A DNA stretch of 64,000 nt from Actinomyces dentalis DSM 19115 (GTDB lineage: Bacteria; Actinomycetota; Actinomycetes; Actinomycetales; Actinomycetaceae), in the NCBI RefSeq assembly GCF_000429225.1, contig NZ_AUBL01000003.1, positions 62,001 to 126,000 of the forward strand, in the 5' to 3' direction. Position 1 is the first letter of the stretch. The number at the start of each line of letters is the position of its first letter. This document shows, in pieces, positions 16,474-26,178 of the stretch. The notes under the pieces were generated by a model. It saw nothing but the letters and a program-made list of their open reading frames with translations. It did not search any database and was not told the DNA's origin. Made by a program: the position numbers and the translations under genes.

Positions 16474-17679
16474 ATGACCGACATCGTCCGAATCCGCAAC
16501 GTCGCCAAGCGCTTCGTCGTCCACAAGGACAAGTCGCTCAAGGAACGACTCGTCAACGCCCGGTCCTCGCGCGCCCATCGTGAGGACTTCTGGGCCCTGC
16601 GCGATATTGATCTGGATGTGCGCGTCGGGGAGACGATCGGTCTCGTCGGCGCCAACGGCTCAGGCAAGTCCACCCTGCTGAAAGTTATCGGCGGCATTCT
16701 GACCCCCGATGCGGGCTCCGTTTCCCTACGAGGCCGCCTGGCCGCTCTCCTGGAGCTCGGTGCGGGATTCCACCCGGACCTGACGGGACGGGAGAATGTC
16801 TACCTCAATGCGGCGATCCTGGGGCTGTCGGAGGCCGAGACCCAGCGTCACTTCGACGAGATCGTCGCCTTCTCGGGCATCGAGGACTTCATCGATACCC
16901 AAGTGAAATTCTACTCCTCGGGCATGTACGTGCGCCTCGCCTTCGCGGTTGCCGTGCACGTGGACCCCGACGTTCTTCTCGTCGATGAGGTCATGGCGGT
17001 CGGGGATGAGCCCTTCCAGCGGAAGTGCATGGACAAGATCCATGAATTCCAGGACGAGGGGCGCACGATCATCCTCGTCTCGCACTCCGCCGCGCAGGTG
17101 AGCGAAGTGTGCGACCGGGCGGTTATGCTCGAGCATGGCCGGATCGTTGTGGATGGGTCGACCGATGAGGTCCTGGGCAGGCTCCGGCACAACTACGAAC
17201 TTGTGATCGAGGCCGAGGAGGCCGCCGAGGCGGAACGGCGCGGGGAACCCGTCGTCGTCCGGCCGGCCGAGCAGTTCATCACCTCAATCGCGCTCAATAA
17301 CACTGCACCCGAGACGCGATTGACGATCGCCCCGGGCGACGATCTCATCGTCTCCGGCACGTTGTCCGCCGCTCCCCCTCTCATTGGCTGGGGGATGTCC
17401 CTGACAATATCCACGGTTCTGGGAGGCGCTGTCCTGGGGACGGACACGAAGATGCTCGGCATCGATCCCCCCGTTATCGACGGCGAGGGCAGTTTCGAGT
17501 TACGACTTCCCGATCTGCGCCTCGGCGAGGGCGACTACTTCGTATCCCTTTCGCTCCTGGACGGGAACCTGGCTGAGATCCACAAGATGCGTGACGCGGC
17601 ATGCTTCACGGTTCACACTCCCGGGCATGCGATAGGCGCCGTCTACAGCGAGCCGCTGCTCTTGGTGATGCCGAGTTGA
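16474..17679 (+). CDS. wzt: Polysaccharide ABC exporter ATP-binding protein with C-terminal sugar-binding domain (Wzt-like)
   Basis: A 401-residue protein. Residues 1-240 are the nucleotide-binding domain: Walker A GANGSGKST, the ELGAGFHPDLTGRENVYLN loop typical of Wzt/TagH, signature YSSGM, Walker B VLLVDEVMAVGDE and switch His in LVSHS. After a charged linker (EAEEAAEAERRGEPVVV), residues about 275-400 form a beta-rich domain like Wzt_C. In O-antigen exporters that domain recognises a terminating sugar modification, so specificity may lie here. ATG 16474 follows AGGAG at 16461-16465. It is convergent with the amidase gene. Together with the permease it forms a complete two-gene exporter. 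Confidence 0.92.
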   Translation: MTDIVRIRNVAKRFVVHKDKSLKERLVNARSSRAHREDFWALRDIDLDVRVGETIGLVGANGSGKSTLLKVIGGILTPDAGSVSLRGRLAALLELGAGFHPDLTGRENVYLNAAILGLSEAETQRHFDEIVAFSGIEDFIDTQVKFYSSGMYVRLAFAVAVHVDPDVLLVDEVMAVGDEPFQRKCMDKIHEFQDEGRTIILVSHSAAQVSEVCDRAVMLEHGRIVVDGSTDEVLGRLRHNYELVIEAEEAAEAERRGEPVVVRPAEQFITSIALNNTAPETRLTIAPGDDLIVSGTLSAAPPLIGWGMSLTISTVLGGAVLGTDTKMLGIDPPVIDGEGSFELRLPDLRLGEGDYFVSLSLLDGNLAEIHKMRDAACFTVHTPGHAIGAVYSEPLLLVMPS

Positions 17680-17746
17680 CGGACCTTTCCCGCACCACCC
17701 CGCGCAACCGGACAAGCCGACCGGCGCCGGGCCGTGGGAACGGGGC

Positions 17747-19264
17747 CTACCAGGCGCCGCCGTCGATCTGCTCCTGGGCGATGTCGCGGATCTGCCCCAT
17801 GGCGGAGTAGCCGGCGTCACCCGGGCAGGTGGTGTAGCCGACGTCGCGGTGGGCGGAGATGGTGTCCAGGTCGATGGTCTGGCCCCTGCGGTACTTCTGG
17901 GTCGCGCGGAAGGTGAAGCCGGAGGAGCCGTGGGCGTCCGCGATGCCGGCCCGGGCGAGGAACCAGCCGGCCATCTGGCCGACGCGCTCGATCTGGATCT
18001 CGGAGGGGCTGACGGAGCTGTAGTTGCCCATCATGGAGATGCCCATGGTGCCGGTGTTGGCGCCGTAGGCGTGCCCGCCGACGACCATGGTGCCGGGGTC
18101 GGAGTCGAGCGTGCCGTAGCGCCCCTCGAAGACCTGCCCGTACTTGTCCACCAGGAAATTGTAGCCGATGTCCCCCCAGCCCAGGATGACGGCGTGGTAG
18201 TAGTAGATGCCCCGCACGATCGAGGGGGACTGCTCGGCGGTGTAGTCGTTGGTGCCCGCGGTGTGGTGGACGATGACGTGCTCGGCGGGGGCGTAGTTCG
18301 GCCTCCAGTTCAGGTAGGCGGGGTTCGCGCCCCACTCCTCGCGCGTGGTCACGAGCGCTGACGGGTCGTCCGCCGCGGCGGCCGGGGCGACGGCCGGGAG
18401 CTGGGCGGCGCTCGCGCCGACCGGGTCCTCGGCGGGCCCCCGATCGTCCCGCCGGTCCGGCTGCGCGGCGGCGACGGCGTTCTCCGCCCCGGGCGCCGGG
18501 GCCCGCCCGTCCGCGGGACCGTCGTCGGCGGCCGCGGCGGCCACGCCCGTCGGCTCGGCCTCGGCGGTGCGCACGTCCGCGGCCCCCAGGTCCCTCTCCC
18601 CCGAGGGGCGGTCGGGCACGAGGGCGAGGGTGAGGTCGGCCGGCAGGTCGGCGGCGTTCCCGACGACGGAGGCCTGGACGGCGTCGGCGCCGCCGGTGAC
18701 GAGCTCGTCGGTGCCCGCGCGCCCGGCGCCGTCATCGCGTCCGGCGTCGGAGGGCTCGTTGAGATACCAGGGGGACCACTGGCCGTTCTGGCGCACGCGC
18801 AGGTAGATGCGCACGCCGTCGGGCGGGGCGTCGCCCTCGCCGCCGGTCCACGTGAAACCGGCGACGAGGAAGTCGTCGACCTTCAGCGGGTCGGTCAGGA
18901 TGACGGCGTCGAGCTCGGGGTCGACGGCGTCGGCCCCGGAGTCGGGGGCGCCCTCGGGACCGACGTCGCCGGCGGCGGCCGTCAGGGCGTTGACCGCATC
19001 GGGCGCGGCAGTCGGGTCCGTGCCCGCCGCGGCGTTCGCCAGGGCCGGGGCCCGGGAGGACCGCGCCCCGTCGAGGCCGGAGCGCGCGATCTCGGTGGCC
19101 CGCCCGGACTGCGTGGTCAGGTCCAGGAGCTGGACCGGCGCCGGCGCAGGGGCCGCGGACGCGCCCGGGGCCGGGCCGCCGGGGCAGACGGGGGCGGAGG
19201 CGACGAGGCCCGCGAGGACCACGGGCACGACGAGGGCGGGGCGTAGGTATCGGGGGACCGGCAT
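17747..19264 (-). CDS. Secreted peptidoglycan-recognition-type N-acetylmuramoyl-L-alanine amidase
   Basis: A 505-residue exported protein. The N-terminal signal peptide is a basic start, then LVVPVVLAGLVASAPV. Residues about 35-300 are Ala/Pro/Asp-rich and hold one recognisable beta segment (VAGFTWTGGEG, VRIYLRVRQNGQWSPWYLN). The last roughly 200 residues are an Amidase_2/PGRP fold, REEWGANP, HVIVHHTAG (Zn His), YNFLVDKYGQVFEGRYG, GTMGISMMGNY and SAHRDVGYTTCPG (Zn His and Cys). It would cleave the bond between MurNAc and L-alanine. ATG 19264 lies just after GAAGGAG. It sits between the ABC exporter and rmlB; the link to polysaccharide attachment is only positional. Confidence 0.88.
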   Translation of the reverse strand: MPVPRYLRPALVVPVVLAGLVASAPVCPGGPAPGASAAPAPAPVQLLDLTTQSGRATEIARSGLDGARSSRAPALANAAAGTDPTAAPDAVNALTAAAGDVGPEGAPDSGADAVDPELDAVILTDPLKVDDFLVAGFTWTGGEGDAPPDGVRIYLRVRQNGQWSPWYLNEPSDAGRDDGAGRAGTDELVTGGADAVQASVVGNAADLPADLTLALVPDRPSGERDLGAADVRTAEAEPTGVAAAAADDGPADGRAPAPGAENAVAAAQPDRRDDRGPAEDPVGASAAQLPAVAPAAAADDPSALVTTREEWGANPAYLNWRPNYAPAEHVIVHHTAGTNDYTAEQSPSIVRGIYYYHAVILGWGDIGYNFLVDKYGQVFEGRYGTLDSDPGTMVVGGHAYGANTGTMGISMMGNYSSVSPSEIQIERVGQMAGWFLARAGIADAHGSSGFTFRATQKYRRGQTIDLDTISAHRDVGYTTCPGDAGYSAMGQIRDIAQEQIDGGAW

Positions 19265-20560
<1,296 letters not shown>

Positions 20561-20572
20561 ACCGGGCGCCGG

Positions 20573-22492
20573 TCACTTCTCGCACGCGGTGATCCTGTAG
20601 ACAGTCGCCGTGTCCAGGGTGGCGATCGGGATGAAACCGGTCGAGGTGTCAACGTCGAGGTAACCCGGGTAGCTCTCGCCGATCTCGTCCGAGCTGGCCG
20701 TCGAATCGTCGTAGAACAGCGGTGTACCCCCCTCCTGGCGGATGATCGCGCACACCTCGGGATCCGTGTGCAAATCGCGGAAGTGCCACGCCAGGTAATC
20801 CTGCCGCGGATCGGACGGGCTCCCCACGGAGCCGTGAACGCTCCTTCCGCCGGTCAGCACCCCGACCAGCCCCGCACCGGTCTGCGGCGCCCCGTAGACG
20901 ACGGCGTCGTCGAACACGAAGCGGTCGGTCGTCTCCATATCGCGGCGCTCACCGTCACCGAGCCACGCCGGGTGCACAAGGAAGGCGGAATCGTAGCCGC
21001 GCTGCACCCACATGCGGTTGGACGGCACTTGGCTCAGCGTGATGACGAGGCTGATTACGGCGAGCGCCGCGCTCGCGGGAACTCCTGCCCGATGCCGTGA
21101 GGCCCAGTCGATGGCGGACTGCGTCCCGAGGCCGGCCAGGGCTCCGACGAGCAGAGCCATGAGGGCGAGGTAGCGGTTGTAGTCCCCCCACCACGCGCCT
21201 GTCACGGCCGCGAGGGGCGCCACCGCCGATTGGGCGAGTACTATCAGGGCCGCGCAGACCGACCAGGCCAGAACCAACAGTCTCCTGCTGCGTTCCCGCC
21301 CCAGCGCGATCAGACCCAGACCGGCCAGGAGGAGGAACCACGCGTAGTCCCAGGCGCGCCCCTCCCTCGGTGTGAGGAACAGGGCCAGTTCGACGCGCTG
21401 AAGCAAGGTGCGGGGCTCTCGCGGAAAGGCCGCCATGCGTTGGAGCTGTGCATTCGCCATCATGAGCGCCAGTATCAGAAGACCCGCCGCCCCGACGAGC
21501 ACTCTGGACCGCAGCGCGGGCTTCGCGATCTCCGCCGACCCGGACTCACTACGAGCGATCAGCCGACCGGTGAGGGCCATGACGCAGGCGAGCACGATGA
21601 GAACCTGGCCTCCCCCGGGGTGTGCGCATCCGGCTCCGAGGCTGAGACACGCGACCAGGACGAGACGTCCGCGGAGGCCGTAGGTCCGAAAGGCCTTCTC
21701 CATCGCAGCCAGGGCCCCCGGCAGAAGGGCGATGGCCAGGCCCGTGGGCGTCTGCCCGTTGAAGAACAGGAGGAAGGGCGTCCACATCGTCGAGGCGCAG
21801 GCTGCGCCTGCGACGAGGCAGGCCATCGTCCGGCCGTCGTAGGCCCTGACGAGGACCACGACTTCCACGATTGTCAGACAGATCCCGACGCCCACCAAAG
21901 TCGCGTTGAAAGCTGTGGGAACATCCGTCACCCCCGTCAGGAGCACCGCGACGGCATGGAAGACCGACGGGTAGAAGGAACCTCCGCTGATCGCAGCCGA
22001 AGCGCCCAGGCTGGAGGCCCAACCTGTTGAGCGCATGAGCTCGATGAGGTTGAGATGGAACATGACATCATGATTCTGCAGAAGGGCCCCCGGTCGCCCC
22101 ATGGCCCTGGTGATGAAACAGACCTGCAGAAGCACCGGGATCGCCGCCAGAACCAGGACGCGATGCCCCTCCCGCCACATCCCGATGGCTGCCGTCTTGA
22201 CGCCGCTGCGGGGCTCGCCGCCCCGGATCAGACCCATCCCCAGCGCTCCGACGGCGATGAGGGACAAGGATCCGATCCCGGTGAGCGGTCCCCACGGCAC
22301 GCCGATCCGGCCGAAGACCTCCGTTAAAACGGCGACGAGCAGCACGGTCACCGTCGGCCCGGCACCCCATACGACCATGGGCTCCTGACGCAGAGCCGTC
22401 AGAAGGCAGGCTCCGGGCAGCACGACTATGGCCATGACGAGCACGGCCAGGCCCAGAATCACGAACACGCCCACGCCTCGCTCCTTCGTCAC
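20573..22492 (-). CDS. DUF6541-type polytopic membrane protein (copy 1)
   Basis: A 639-residue protein with about a dozen membrane helices and a C-terminal extracytoplasmic domain of about 130 residues. Shared with the two other copies in the window are an H/D-x-x-FH or YH loop (ALLQNHDVMFHLNLIELM), then YPSVFHAVAVLL, and a tail ending DTATVYRITACEK with Cys near the terminus. The layout resembles GT-C glycosyltransferases that use polyprenyl-phosphate sugars, but activity is unproven. GTG 22492 has no ribosome site, while GTG 22474 has AAGGAG six bases upstream, so the true start may be 22474. A TAGAAT box lies at 22604-22599. Base composition is lower in GC than in copy 2, indicating different histories. 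Confidence 0.72.
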   Translation of the reverse strand: MTKERGVGVFVILGLAVLVMAIVVLPGACLLTALRQEPMVVWGAGPTVTVLLVAVLTEVFGRIGVPWGPLTGIGSLSLIAVGALGMGLIRGGEPRSGVKTAAIGMWREGHRVLVLAAIPVLLQVCFITRAMGRPGALLQNHDVMFHLNLIELMRSTGWASSLGASAAISGGSFYPSVFHAVAVLLTGVTDVPTAFNATLVGVGICLTIVEVVVLVRAYDGRTMACLVAGAACASTMWTPFLLFFNGQTPTGLAIALLPGALAAMEKAFRTYGLRGRLVLVACLSLGAGCAHPGGGQVLIVLACVMALTGRLIARSESGSAEIAKPALRSRVLVGAAGLLILALMMANAQLQRMAAFPREPRTLLQRVELALFLTPREGRAWDYAWFLLLAGLGLIALGRERSRRLLVLAWSVCAALIVLAQSAVAPLAAVTGAWWGDYNRYLALMALLVGALAGLGTQSAIDWASRHRAGVPASAALAVISLVITLSQVPSNRMWVQRGYDSAFLVHPAWLGDGERRDMETTDRFVFDDAVVYGAPQTGAGLVGVLTGGRSVHGSVGSPSDPRQDYLAWHFRDLHTDPEVCAIIRQEGGTPLFYDDSTASSDEIGESYPGYLDVDTSTGFIPIATLDTATVYRITACEK

Positions 22493-22598
22493 ACAAGCAC
22501 AACGTCCACCGCACTCGCGCGTGCCTGCAGGGGAGGAGAACCGCGGGGACGGCGCGCCTTCATACCGAGAGTCCAGGGCACCCGGACCCTCCTCACTG

Positions 22599-22604
22599 AT
22601 TCTA
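22599..22604 (-). promoter_or_regulatory. Candidate -10 box for DUF6541 copy 1
   Basis: TAGAAT on the minus strand in the 142-base gap between two DUF6541 genes. It would give a leader of about 100 bases. No clear -35. Confidence 0.4.
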
Positions 22605-22634
22605 TGGCACTGGGATCCTACGGGAGACTCGCCC

Positions 22635-24698
22635 TCACCCGCAGGCGGTGATGCGCCACAGGGCCACGGCCCCGCGTCCGGTATCCGCCCAGCTCACCAG
22701 CTCCATGCCCCTCGTCGACCAGGCAACGAGCCGATCATCCCAGCGCAGGGAGGCGTTGCCGTAGCGCAGGCCGTGCGGGCTGCGCTCGACGCTCACGTAG
22801 TACTGGGCGCCCAGCCGTTTCACGAGGTCGCAGGTGGCCGAGCCGGGGCTCGGATCCGGGGCCGCCCGCGCCAGGTCCAACTCCGCACTGCCCGCCATGG
22901 GATGGACCCGGGTGGGGTAGACCAGCTCGACGTCGGCCACCAGGCCCAGATAGGTCACGCCGCGCGACGGCGAGCCGACGACGACGGCGCCGGCGGGCAG
23001 CACGTCGCCGACGGAGGCGTAGAAGGCCAGTTCCTGGGGGGTCGTGAGCGTGCCGAAGGCGATCCGCTCGGCGTCGTAGACGCTGCGGGCGAGCGCGATC
23101 TGGAGGGGGATCCGACCGGCCACGGCCACCAGCGCGAGCGAGGCCAGCACCGCGGCGGGTCTGCGCAGCCGCCCCGGGCGCACGGCGCCGTCGGGCGACA
23201 GCAGTGCGACGGTGCCGTGGGCCGCCAGCACGAGCATGGGAATGAGCAGCACCGGTTCGATGCGGCTCTTCTGCAGGTACCACGGGAAGCCGACCTGGCG
23301 CCCGGGCCACTGGGGGCCGCCGACGAGGACGACGAGGACCAGCGCGACGAGCGCGGCCGCAGCCCACGGGCGCACGCGCTCGTCGCGAGCGCCGCGCAGG
23401 CCCAGGACCGCCAGCGCGAGCAGTACGACGCCCACGGGCAGGCCGTGGGAGGCCAGCGGCCCGTACTGGGGCAGATCGATGAGCGCCTGGAAGAGTGTGC
23501 CCACGGCCGAGCCGCCCTCGCGCTCGTAATTGAACATGGTGGTCAGCGGCCCGCGCATCGTCCACGCCCCGGCGGCGGCGGCCAGGGCGGCCGCCACGAG
23601 GCAGACCAGTGCGATCAGCCGGGTCCTCCCGCCGCGGCGCAGCAGCTTCGCCACAGCGCCGACGGCGACGGGCAGGAGCAGGATCGCGGCGTTGAACAGG
23701 CCGGTGCCGTGAGCCAGCGCGACGCCCAGGACCGCCAGGACGGCCGGCGCCGCCGCCTGCGCGCGCCCGTGGCGCTGCGCGACGGCGCGGCGGGCGCGCA
23801 CGACCAGGGTGAGAGCACCGGGCAGGGCGACGACGCTCAGCGCGTAGGGCCATACCGCCAGCGCGGTGAGCAGAAGCACGGGGGCGCCGGCCGTGGCCGC
23901 CGACAGCAGGATGCTCAGCGCCACGGCCTTCTCCCGCGCTCGGTGAGCGGCGCGGGCGTCACGGTCCGCTTCGGCGGCGACGGAGTCAGCGGCGGGAGCC
24001 GGTTCGCGCGGGCCGTCGCGCAGCGCCTCGGTCAGGAGCCCGGCGATGCCCAGCGGCCACGCCACCGCCCCGACGACCAGGATCATCGCGTTGGAGGACT
24101 CCACCGCCCCGCCCGGCAGGAGGGCGACCATGCCGTGCCACACGCTCGGGTAGTAGACGGGGGCGCCCTGGTACAGGGCGGACAGCCCGCCCAGGCTCGA
24201 GGCGCTGCCGCCCTCGCGCACGGCGCCGACCGCGGCCAGGTGGAAGACGGCGTCGAAGGCCTGGGGCGGGGTGGTCGGCGAGCCCATGCCGATGATCAGG
24301 GCCGCGCCCAGCGCGCAGACGGCGGCGCCGACCGCCCCGGTCACGAACCGGGAGGTCCCAACGCCCCCCGTCGCGTCCGCGCCTCCCCCCGGGCGCGACG
24401 GTGCGGACGGACCGGGGGCGCGGGTGCGCCGTCGTGCGCGCAGCAGCGGGCCGGGCAGGGCCAGGGCGCAGGTCAGGGCGGCGATGACCGCCCATCCCCA
24501 GGGGAGCCAGCGCGCACCGATCCTGGCCGCGAGGATCTCCGCCAGGCCCACGACGGCCGAGCCGAGGGGGATGGCCGCACCGGCCGCCGCCCACCGGCGC
24601 AGCCCCCACGACCGGGCGATGACCAGTCCGGGGCCGAGCAGGAGGATCAGGGCCGTCGCCGCCGCCGGGACGGCCCGCCACCAGTCGAGGGCGCTCAT
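22635..24698 (-). CDS. DUF6541-type polytopic membrane protein (copy 2)
   Basis: A 687-residue protein built like copy 1. About twelve membrane helices are followed by an extracytoplasmic C-terminal domain with VELVYPTRVHPM and a tail ending GAVALWRITACG. The conserved first-loop motif reads AFDAVFHLAAVGAVREGG, and YYPSVWHGMVALL follows. Two Arg/Pro-rich cytoplasmic loops (about residues 85-110 and 240-265) are longer than in the other copies. ATG 24698 has no obvious ribosome site; the nucleotide-sugar dehydrogenase ends 42 bases upstream, so co-transcription is likely. It is very GC-rich, unlike copy 1. It could be a lipid-linked sugar transferase or polymerase; function unproven. Confidence 0.72.
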   Translation of the reverse strand: MSALDWWRAVPAAATALILLLGPGLVIARSWGLRRWAAAGAAIPLGSAVVGLAEILAARIGARWLPWGWAVIAALTCALALPGPLLRARRRTRAPGPSAPSRPGGGADATGGVGTSRFVTGAVGAAVCALGAALIIGMGSPTTPPQAFDAVFHLAAVGAVREGGSASSLGGLSALYQGAPVYYPSVWHGMVALLPGGAVESSNAMILVVGAVAWPLGIAGLLTEALRDGPREPAPAADSVAAEADRDARAAHRAREKAVALSILLSAATAGAPVLLLTALAVWPYALSVVALPGALTLVVRARRAVAQRHGRAQAAAPAVLAVLGVALAHGTGLFNAAILLLPVAVGAVAKLLRRGGRTRLIALVCLVAAALAAAAGAWTMRGPLTTMFNYEREGGSAVGTLFQALIDLPQYGPLASHGLPVGVVLLALAVLGLRGARDERVRPWAAAALVALVLVVLVGGPQWPGRQVGFPWYLQKSRIEPVLLIPMLVLAAHGTVALLSPDGAVRPGRLRRPAAVLASLALVAVAGRIPLQIALARSVYDAERIAFGTLTTPQELAFYASVGDVLPAGAVVVGSPSRGVTYLGLVADVELVYPTRVHPMAGSAELDLARAAPDPSPGSATCDLVKRLGAQYYVSVERSPHGLRYGNASLRWDDRLVAWSTRGMELVSWADTGRGAVALWRITACG

Positions 24699-24740
24699 GC
24701 GGTTGCGGCGCGGCGGGGCGCGGGTGTCGTCGTCACGTCA

Positions 24741-26045
24741 TCACTCGCCTCCGCCGATGGTCAGGCGGGGGGTGCCCGCCCACCTGGCGGGGTCGGTGGC
24801 GCGGCGCCCGTCCAGCAGGAGGCGCACTCCGGGCAGGTCGGCGGGGGCGAGTTCGCGGTAGGCGGGGTGGTCGGCCTGGACGATGGCGAGGTCGGCCCCC
24901 TCCCCCAGGTGGTAGGGGGTCCAGCCGAAGGCGGCCAGCTCGTCGTCGGCGTACATGGGGTCGTGGACGAGCGCCTCGGCGCCGGCCTCGCGCAGGGCCT
25001 CCACGACGGGGAAGACGCCGGAGAAGGCGGTCTCCTTGACGCCCCCGCGGTAGGAGGCGCCCAGCACCACGGCGCGCAGGCCCGTCAGCGAGCCGAGGAC
25101 CTGCTCGGCGCGGCCCACCGCGTAGGCGGGCATGGTGGCGTTGAAGGCGCGGGCGGTGCGCACGATCGAGGCGTCGGGGTCGGTGGACAGGTACAGGCGC
25201 GGGTAGACGGGGATGCAGTGCCCGCCCACCGCGATGCCGGGGCGGTGGATGTGGGAGTAGGGCTGGGAGTTGCAGGCCTCGATGACGCGCTCGACGTCGA
25301 AGCCGGCCTTGTCGGCGTAGACGGCGAACTGGTTGGCCAGGCCGATGTTGACGTCGCGGTAGGTGGTCTCGGCGAGCTTGGCCATCTCGGCGGCCTCGGC
25401 GGCGCCCATGTCCCACACGCCGTTGGGGCGGGGCAGATCGGGGCGGGGGTCGAAGTCGAGGACGGCCTCGTAGAAGGCGATGCCGGCCCGGGTCCCGGCC
25501 TCGCTCAGCCCCCCCACGAGCTTGGGGTAGCGGCGCAGATCGGCGAAGACGCGGCCGGTCAGGACCCGCTCGGGGCTGAAGACCAGGTGGAAGTCGACGC
25601 CCTCCCTCAGTCCGCTGATCCGCTCGATGAGGGGTTTCCAGCGGCCGCGGGTGGTGCCCACGGGCAGGGTGGTCTCGTAGGAGACGAGGGTGTTCGGGGT
25701 CAGGTGCTCGGCCAGGGAGGTCGTGGCGGCGTCCATGAGCGCGAAATCCGGCTCCCAGGTGGCGTCGTCGACGAACAGCGGCACCACCAGGACGATGGCG
25801 TCGGCACCGGGGACGGCCTGGGCGTAGTCGGTGGTGGCGCGCAGGGCGCCGCTGCCGGTGGCGGGGCTGAGCGCGGCGAGCTTGTCGGCCAGGCGGGCCT
25901 CGCCGGGGAAGGGCTCGATGCCGGCGTTGACGGCCTCGACCGTGCGGGGGTTGACGTCGACGCCGATGACCTCGTGGCCCTTCTCGGCGTACTGGACGGC
26001 CAGGGGCAGGCCGATCTTGCCCAGGGCGACGACGGCGATGCGCAT
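24741..26045 (-). CDS. UDP-sugar 6-dehydrogenase (UDP-GlcNAc/ManNAc dehydrogenase type)
   Basis: A 434-residue NAD-dependent enzyme that oxidises C6 of a UDP-sugar to a carboxylate. The N-domain has VVALGKIGLPLAVQYAEKGH and GVDVNPRTVEAVNAG. The middle has SYETTLPVGTTRG, FSPERVLTGR and AEMAKLAETTYRDVNIGLAN. The active-site Cys is in VGGHCIPVYPR. The C-domain has VVLGASYRGGVKETAFS. The order resembles WbpA/WecC rather than UDP-glucose dehydrogenase. ATG 26045 follows GGAAGGA; a TACGAT box lies at 26088-26083. With the 2-epimerase, oxidoreductase, aminotransferase and acetyltransferase further right it would supply UDP-diacetamido-mannuronic acid. It diverges from the asparagine-synthase-like gene. 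Confidence 0.88.
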   Translation of the reverse strand: MRIAVVALGKIGLPLAVQYAEKGHEVIGVDVNPRTVEAVNAGIEPFPGEARLADKLAALSPATGSGALRATTDYAQAVPGADAIVLVVPLFVDDATWEPDFALMDAATTSLAEHLTPNTLVSYETTLPVGTTRGRWKPLIERISGLREGVDFHLVFSPERVLTGRVFADLRRYPKLVGGLSEAGTRAGIAFYEAVLDFDPRPDLPRPNGVWDMGAAEAAEMAKLAETTYRDVNIGLANQFAVYADKAGFDVERVIEACNSQPYSHIHRPGIAVGGHCIPVYPRLYLSTDPDASIVRTARAFNATMPAYAVGRAEQVLGSLTGLRAVVLGASYRGGVKETAFSGVFPVVEALREAGAEALVHDPMYADDELAAFGWTPYHLGEGADLAIVQADHPAYRELAPADLPGVRLLLDGRRATDPARWAGTPRLTIGGGE

Positions 26046-26082
26046 GCGGGTTGGTCCTTCCGACGGGTGGGAGTCGGGGCCC

Positions 26083-26088
26083 ATCGTA
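26083..26088 (-). promoter_or_regulatory. Candidate -10 box for the dehydrogenase
   Basis: TACGAT (in CATACGAT) on the minus strand, 37 bases before ATG 26045, leaves room for a leader carrying GGAAGGA. Confidence 0.45.
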
Positions 26089-26123
26089 TGACACGGCTCG
26101 TACGGTGCGGCGGCCGGAGGGGC

Positions 26124-26129
26124 GATAAT
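26124..26129 (+). promoter_or_regulatory. Candidate -10 box for the asparagine-synthase-like gene
   Basis: GATAAT lies 49 bases before ATG 26179 in the divergent interval. Confidence 0.4.
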
Positions 26130-26178
26130 GGGCGCGCACCGCTTTCCCGCCCCGAGCCCACGAGGACCACAGGACCGT